From assembly GCA_017403345.1 (NCBI GenBank), contig JAFQOH010000213.1:1-35698 (forward strand): a DNA stretch of 35,698 nucleotides. Reading direction: 5' to 3'. Origin of the DNA: RGIG3701 sp017403345. Its GTDB lineage: Bacteria > Planctomycetota > Planctomycetia > Pirellulales > Thermoguttaceae. The position numbers and the translations under genes were made by a program. Positions 32,262 through 35,698 of the stretch are shown here, one piece after another. The notes beneath the pieces were generated by a model. That model made no database searches and was not told the origin of the DNA. It saw only the letters and a program-made list of their open reading frames with translations. Position 1 is the first letter of the stretch; every line of letters starts with the position of its first letter.

Positions 32262-33272
32262 GTGGCTATTCGCGTTGGTATTAATGGTTTTGGTCGTATT
32301 GGCCGTCTGGTTTTCCGCGTCATGGCGGCTCAGCCCGAAAAGTACGAAGTCGTTGCCATCAACGACCTCACCAGCAATGATATGCTGGCGACCCTTCTGA
32401 AGTATGACTCCGTTCACGGCCGTTTCGACGGTACGGTCGAAGTCGCTGACGGCGGTCTGAACGTCAACGGCAAATTTGTCAAAATTTTCGCCGAACGTGA
32501 TCCGGGCAACCTTCCGTGGGGCGACCTGAATGTTGACGTCGTTCTGGAATCCACCGGTCTGTTCACGAAACGCGCTGCCGACGGCAAACCGGGTTTCGAC
32601 TCTCACAAAGGCTGCAAAAAAGTCGTCATCTCCGCTCCGGCGACCGATCCCGACTTCACCTGCGTTCTCGGCGTCAACGACGATCAGCTTACCGCTGACA
32701 TGAAATACGTCTCCAACGCTTCCTGCACGACCAACTGCCTGGCTCCGTTCGCCAAGGTCATCAACGACAATTTCGGTATCGTCAAGGGTCTCATGACGAC
32801 CGTTCACAGCTACACGAACGACCAGCGCGTTCTTGACCTGCCCCACAAGGATCCCTATCGCGCTCGCGCTGCTGCGATGAACATGATCCCGACCTCCACC
32901 GGCGCCGCCAAAGCTGTCGGTCTCGTGATCCCGGCTCTCCAGGGCAAACTGACCGGTATCTCCATCCGCGTCCCCACCCCGACCGGTTCCGTCGTTGACC
33001 TCGTCGTCGAAACCGAAAAACCCGTCACGAAAGAAGCTGTCAACGCTGCGATGAAAGCCGCTGCGGAAGGCCCGATGAAGGGGATCCTCGACTACACCGA
33101 AGATCCGATCGTCCTCCAGGACATCGTCGACGACGCGCACTCCAGCATTTTCGCCGGTCCGTGGACCATGGTCATGGGCGACAACATGCTCAAGTGCCTC
33201 AGCTGGTACGACAATGAATGGGGTTACAGCAATCGCGCTGCCGACCTCATCTGGAAAATGGGCAACATGTAA
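32262..33272 (+). CDS. gap: glyceraldehyde-3-phosphate dehydrogenase
   Basis: 336 residues. The start is GTG at 32262, chosen because AAGGAGA precedes it and the protein then begins with the NAD-binding VGINGFGRIGRL. The catalytic Cys is in SNASCTTNCLAP, with His in TTVHSYTNDQ and the C-terminal SWYDNEWGYSNR. It is a glycolytic/gluconeogenic enzyme. Codon use is strongly biased (AAC, TTC, CGT/CGC), as expected for high expression. Own promoter and strong terminator. Confidence 0.98.
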   Translation: MAIRVGINGFGRIGRLVFRVMAAQPEKYEVVAINDLTSNDMLATLLKYDSVHGRFDGTVEVADGGLNVNGKFVKIFAERDPGNLPWGDLNVDVVLESTGLFTKRAADGKPGFDSHKGCKKVVISAPATDPDFTCVLGVNDDQLTADMKYVSNASCTTNCLAPFAKVINDNFGIVKGLMTTVHSYTNDQRVLDLPHKDPYRARAAAMNMIPTSTGAAKAVGLVIPALQGKLTGISIRVPTPTGSVVDLVVETEKPVTKEAVNAAMKAAAEGPMKGILDYTEDPIVLQDIVDDAHSSIFAGPWTMVMGDNMLKCLSWYDNEWGYSNRAADLIWKMGNM

Positions 33273-33296
33273 TCCATTCCAGACGTTGATCTAAAA

Positions 33297-33332
33297 GAGG
33301 ATCGTCTCGTTTTCGGGACGGTCCTTTTTTTA
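33297..33332 (+). terminator. gap terminator
   Basis: Stem AGGATCGTCTCG/CGGGACGGTCCT (two G-U pairs), TTTT loop, followed by seven T. Confidence 0.9.
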
Positions 33333-33473
33333 TGATCGACGAAAGAATTCCAACAAAAATCCCTCGAAAAACCGAAAATACACGAGATCGATCACAATCT
33401 TTCCAAAATTCTTCTCAAAATTCTCCCAATTTGACAGAATATGCAAAATTTAAATAAATTTCACTTGTCCCTC

Positions 33474-33501
33474 TTGCACATTTCTGGATTATTGGTATAA
33501 T
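33474..33501 (+). promoter_or_regulatory. promoter with downstream dyad
   Basis: TTGCAC (33474-33479), 16 bp, TATAAT (33496-33501) with extended TGG. A perfect dyad TAGTGA-GTTA-TCACTA (33508-33523) covers the predicted start site, where a repressor could bind. Confidence 0.65.
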
Positions 33502-33507
33502 AACGTT

Positions 33508-33612
33508 TAGTGAGTTATCACTATTTACATTTTGAATTTCACAAGAATGTCGGTAAAACAAATCAGTTTTCGGATAAATTGCGACCCCATTTTTTAGGAA
33601 ATGGGTTTTTAG
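33508..33612 (+). ncRNA. candidate small RNA or attenuated leader
   Basis: From the predicted start near 33508 to a stem CCCATTT/AAATGGG with TTTTT (33586-33610), about 105 nt with no credible ORF. It could be a free small RNA or a regulated leader for the genes at 33899 and 34290. The rest of the spacer to 33898 is AT-rich with many TATAC/GTATA words and no supported gene. Confidence 0.45.
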
Positions 33613-33898
33613 TGAGATTGATTTGTCAGGTCAGCCATTCCTGAGTGTGTATATGTGTATAAACAGTATACGTATATCTGTTGGTATGCGTGTATATTCT
33701 GTTTTTGTATAATGACATACGTCAGGAGTGCTGATCCTGTTTGTTGTTCACTACACTCTGTCGCAAGAGTATCCGATACAGCAATTCAGGTTTCAGTACT
33801 TCTGACGTATGCGTCAGTATGTTCTGTTTCATTTGTTGATACAGCCCCATTCTTGTACGATCGACAACTTTCACATTCTATAAAAAGGAGATTTTATC

Positions 33899-34240
33899 AT
33901 GGCTGAATCGCGCAGTTCCAATGGATTGGGAATCGTTTCTTTGGTATTTGGCATTCTGGGGCTTTTAGTTTGCTGGGTCCCGATCGTGGGACTTCTGGCA
34001 TTTCCTGCCTCGGTGTTAGGGCTGCTTCTTGGCGGGATCGGTCTTCTTATTGGGATCGCCGGCCGAAAATGGGAAGTAGGAACATCCATTGCCGGGATCA
34101 TTCTTTCGTTTTTGGCTCTTTTTGTCTGCATGAGCATGGCGGTCGTTACCGGAGCAGCTTTAGAAGAAACCAGTCGGCAGCTGGAAGAGATCAATGCAGA
34201 ATTGGAAGAAACGGAATTGAAAATCGAGCAATACCAATAA
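33899..34240 (+). CDS. small membrane protein with C-terminal coiled coil
   Basis: 113 residues. About three Gly/Leu-rich hydrophobic segments occupy residues 10-85 (GIVSLVFGILGLLVCW, then LGLLLGGIGLLIGIAG and IAGIILSFLALFVCM), as in DUF4190-like proteins. A charged heptad tail follows (TSRQLEEINAELEETELK). The RBS AAAGGAG is strong. A second small membrane protein gene follows 49 bases downstream, probably in the same operon. Function unknown. Confidence 0.78.
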   Translation: MAESRSSNGLGIVSLVFGILGLLVCWVPIVGLLAFPASVLGLLLGGIGLLIGIAGRKWEVGTSIAGIILSFLALFVCMSMAVVTGAALEETSRQLEEINAELEETELKIEQYQ

Positions 34241-34289
34241 ACGGCAGCTTGTATAACCCAACCATACCTTAAGAGACAAGGAGGAACGT

Positions 34290-34739
34290 ATGTTTTGCAG
34301 AGTTTGCGGTCAACAGGTCTATGACAATGCCGTCATTTGCCTGAATTGCGGGTGCGATCCGCGAAATGGAGAAAATTTTTGTCCAAATTGCGGCAAGCAG
34401 AAAACAAATCCGCTTCAGGTCGTGTGCCTGCATTGCGGTACAAGCCTTACAAGAACAGTACCGACCCAGGAAATGTTTCATCAAACCGCACATTTTAAGC
34501 ACAAAGACAAAAAAATCCCAGCTGCGCTTTTGGCGATTTTTCTTGGCGGATTAGGGATCCATTGTTTTTATCTGGACAATACGAGTAAGGGCATGACGAT
34601 GCTTCTTATTTGCCTGTTTGGGGCATTCATATTGCTCGGCCCATTGATCACATGGATTTGGGCATTGGTTGATTTCATTCGTATTCTGTGCATGTCCGAC
34701 AAAGAATTTGAACGTTTTGTTGACAAAAAACAGTGGTAA
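34290..34739 (+). CDS. zinc-ribbon TM2-domain protein
   Basis: 149 residues. The first 55 carry four C-x2-C pairs (CRVC, CLNC, CPNC, CLHC), forming double zinc ribbons. The second half is a TM2 domain: KKIPAALLAIFLGGLGIHCFYL, a turn, and a second helix pair ending ITWIWALVDFIRI. TM2 proteins are small inner-membrane proteins of unknown role. AAGGAGG precedes the ATG. It likely forms an operon with the preceding small membrane protein. Confidence 0.9.
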   Translation: MFCRVCGQQVYDNAVICLNCGCDPRNGENFCPNCGKQKTNPLQVVCLHCGTSLTRTVPTQEMFHQTAHFKHKDKKIPAALLAIFLGGLGIHCFYLDNTSKGMTMLLICLFGAFILLGPLITWIWALVDFIRILCMSDKEFERFVDKKQW

Positions 34740-34771
34740 AAGTAAAACTCTCACATTTCGAGGGCCGTATC

Positions 34772-35698
34772 TCATTTCCTCAGTTCCGCAGCTCGAGCTT
34801 CCAGTTTGTCCGAGCCGGGACGGGAGAAGGGGGTGCGGCGGAGTGTGTCGACAGTGAGCGGAAATGCGTCCAGCCGGAAAAGAGTACGCGGCGGGAACGG
34901 CTGGTTCCACGGACAGTGACGCTGGCACTCGTCGCAGCCAAGAAGGTAAGAGGAAGGAATCGGAGTAGATGATCCTTCGGAAGAACGGTCCTCGATCGTC
35001 AGATAACTCGCGCAGAGCCTCGCGTCAAGCCCAGTCTCCAAAAGCGCACCAGTCGGACACGCACGCAGACATTGACCGCAAGTCTCACAGCGGCGACGGA
35101 ATTCGTGCTGTTCTTCCTGCGTCAGAAGCAGAGCGGACGGCAGTTCGGCAGTTTCCGGAAGCGCCTCCGTCGTCAGAATGGCCGCGAGAAAGAAAAGACT
35201 GCCGTGATCGGGGTGGATCAGCATTCGGTTCCGACCGAGAAATCCCAACCCGGCCCGAACGGCAAATTCCCGCTCAAAAAACGGCGCAGTGTCCACGATG
35301 CCGCGCGATGTCTGATCCGGAAAAAACTCCCGAAACGTTTTCTGAAGCGTTTTCAACTGTCGGCGAATAATGTCGTGATAATCGAGACCGCTCGATGCGT
35401 ACTGCGCAACGAACGCCGTGTTTTTCAGAGGCTCCGAGGCCGTGTTTTCAGGAGTTTGCCGTACAAGGTACTGCCGGATCGGATGAGCGGGATACTCGCG
35501 CTCCGCGAGCTTTTCCAGTTCCCCGAACGGCATTCCCAGCATCAAGATCGACCGGACACCGGGCAAAACGGATCCCGGATGACGCCGGGCATCGGCATGT
35601 TCGCGCAGGTAGGCCATCCCGGCACATTTCCCAGCCTCAAGCCACGCCTGAAATTCCGGAAAAAACTCGGACTCCCCAGCCTCCACAGCCCCAAGAAG
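34772..35698 (-). CDS. queG: epoxyqueuosine reductase QueG, cut by the right edge
   Basis: At least 309 residues are visible; the frame is open to the window edge (LLGAVEAGE upstream of a GTG at 35686), so the true start lies outside. The cobalamin-dependent reductase core has the catalytic Asp in VDTAPFFERE and GLGFLGRNRMLI. Two [4Fe-4S] motifs follow: CETCGQCLRACP and CDECQRHCP. It performs the last step of queuosine synthesis in tRNA. The C-terminal HEAT-like extension of long QueG forms is absent. Confidence 0.95.
   Translation of the reverse strand, partial: LLGAVEAGESEFFPEFQAWLEAGKCAGMAYLREHADARRHPGSVLPGVRSILMLGMPFGELEKLAEREYPAHPIRQYLVRQTPENTASEPLKNTAFVAQYASSGLDYHDIIRRQLKTLQKTFREFFPDQTSRGIVDTAPFFEREFAVRAGLGFLGRNRMLIHPDHGSLFFLAAILTTEALPETAELPSALLLTQEEQHEFRRRCETCGQCLRACPTGALLETGLDARLCASYLTIEDRSSEGSSTPIPSSYLLGCDECQRHCPWNQPFPPRTLFRLDAFPLTVDTLRRTPFSRPGSDKLEARAAELRK

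Noticed and set aside
32241..33140. 299-codon reverse-strand ORF opposite gap
   Set aside because: Shadow caused by the strong codon bias of gap; Gly/Asp/Val-rich without domain features.
33655..33906. Possible 83-codon Cys/Tyr-rich ORF
   Set aside because: No RBS, odd composition from TATAC/GTATA-rich DNA, and it overlaps the start of the next gene.

Overview
The window looks like a chromosomal segment of a planctomycete (Planctomycetota), possibly a Pirellulales/Thermoguttaceae-type organism. The signs are a DUF1559 pseudopilin-like protein with an H-x9-DG motif, a tyrosine integrase with the N-L-R box typical of planctomycetes, a Tat-exported sugar phosphate isomerase/epimerase, a Ser/Thr kinase with C-terminal membrane segments, and secreted pentapeptide-type proteins. 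The taxonomic call is inference from gene content.

Layout. 1-2528: a partial reverse-strand ORF, an excisionase-like HTH protein and an integrase lie next to the 3' end of a tRNA-Glu(CTC), which looks like one end of an integrative element. 2902-4376: a small 2[4Fe-4S] ferredoxin and a DMT/EamA permease. 4417-4621: an imperfect inverted-repeat element. 4666-10757: a complete type II-C CRISPR-Cas locus (predicted tracrRNA, cas9, inverted cas1, cas2, 18 repeats with 17 spacers). 10763-13074: a DUF1559 protein and a secreted alpha/beta-hydrolase. 13234-22379: a tandem array of seven exported pentapeptide-like paralogues with a repeated short ORF. 22460-35698: conserved single genes: AEC transporter, TIM-barrel isomerase, MscS channel, lipoprotein, rarA, protein kinase, gap, two small membrane proteins and queG (cut by the right edge).

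CRISPR locus. Read in the crRNA direction (reverse strand), every repeat carries a consensus sigma-70 promoter (TTGACA, 16 bp, extended -10 TGGTATAAT) that fires into the next spacer, as known for Neisseria type II-C systems. The decayed terminal repeat has lost its handle sequence but kept this promoter. The predicted tracrRNA lies on the reverse strand upstream of cas9, with its own promoter, a near full-length anti-repeat and a terminator. Two UUCG-loop hairpins exactly 50 bp apart sit in the cas9 leader.

Pentapeptide array. Each gene has its own signal peptide and a divergent interior. The genes end in a nearly identical C-terminal module, and outside the two overlapping pairs this is followed by a conserved stem-loop and then a 21-35 codon ORF (core DKNFRVQAHWGSG) with a good RBS. 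The short ORF ends on, or overlaps, the start region of the next gene. This constant-variable-constant layout with a translated leader ORF is the strongest candidate here for an undescribed system. Its function is unknown.
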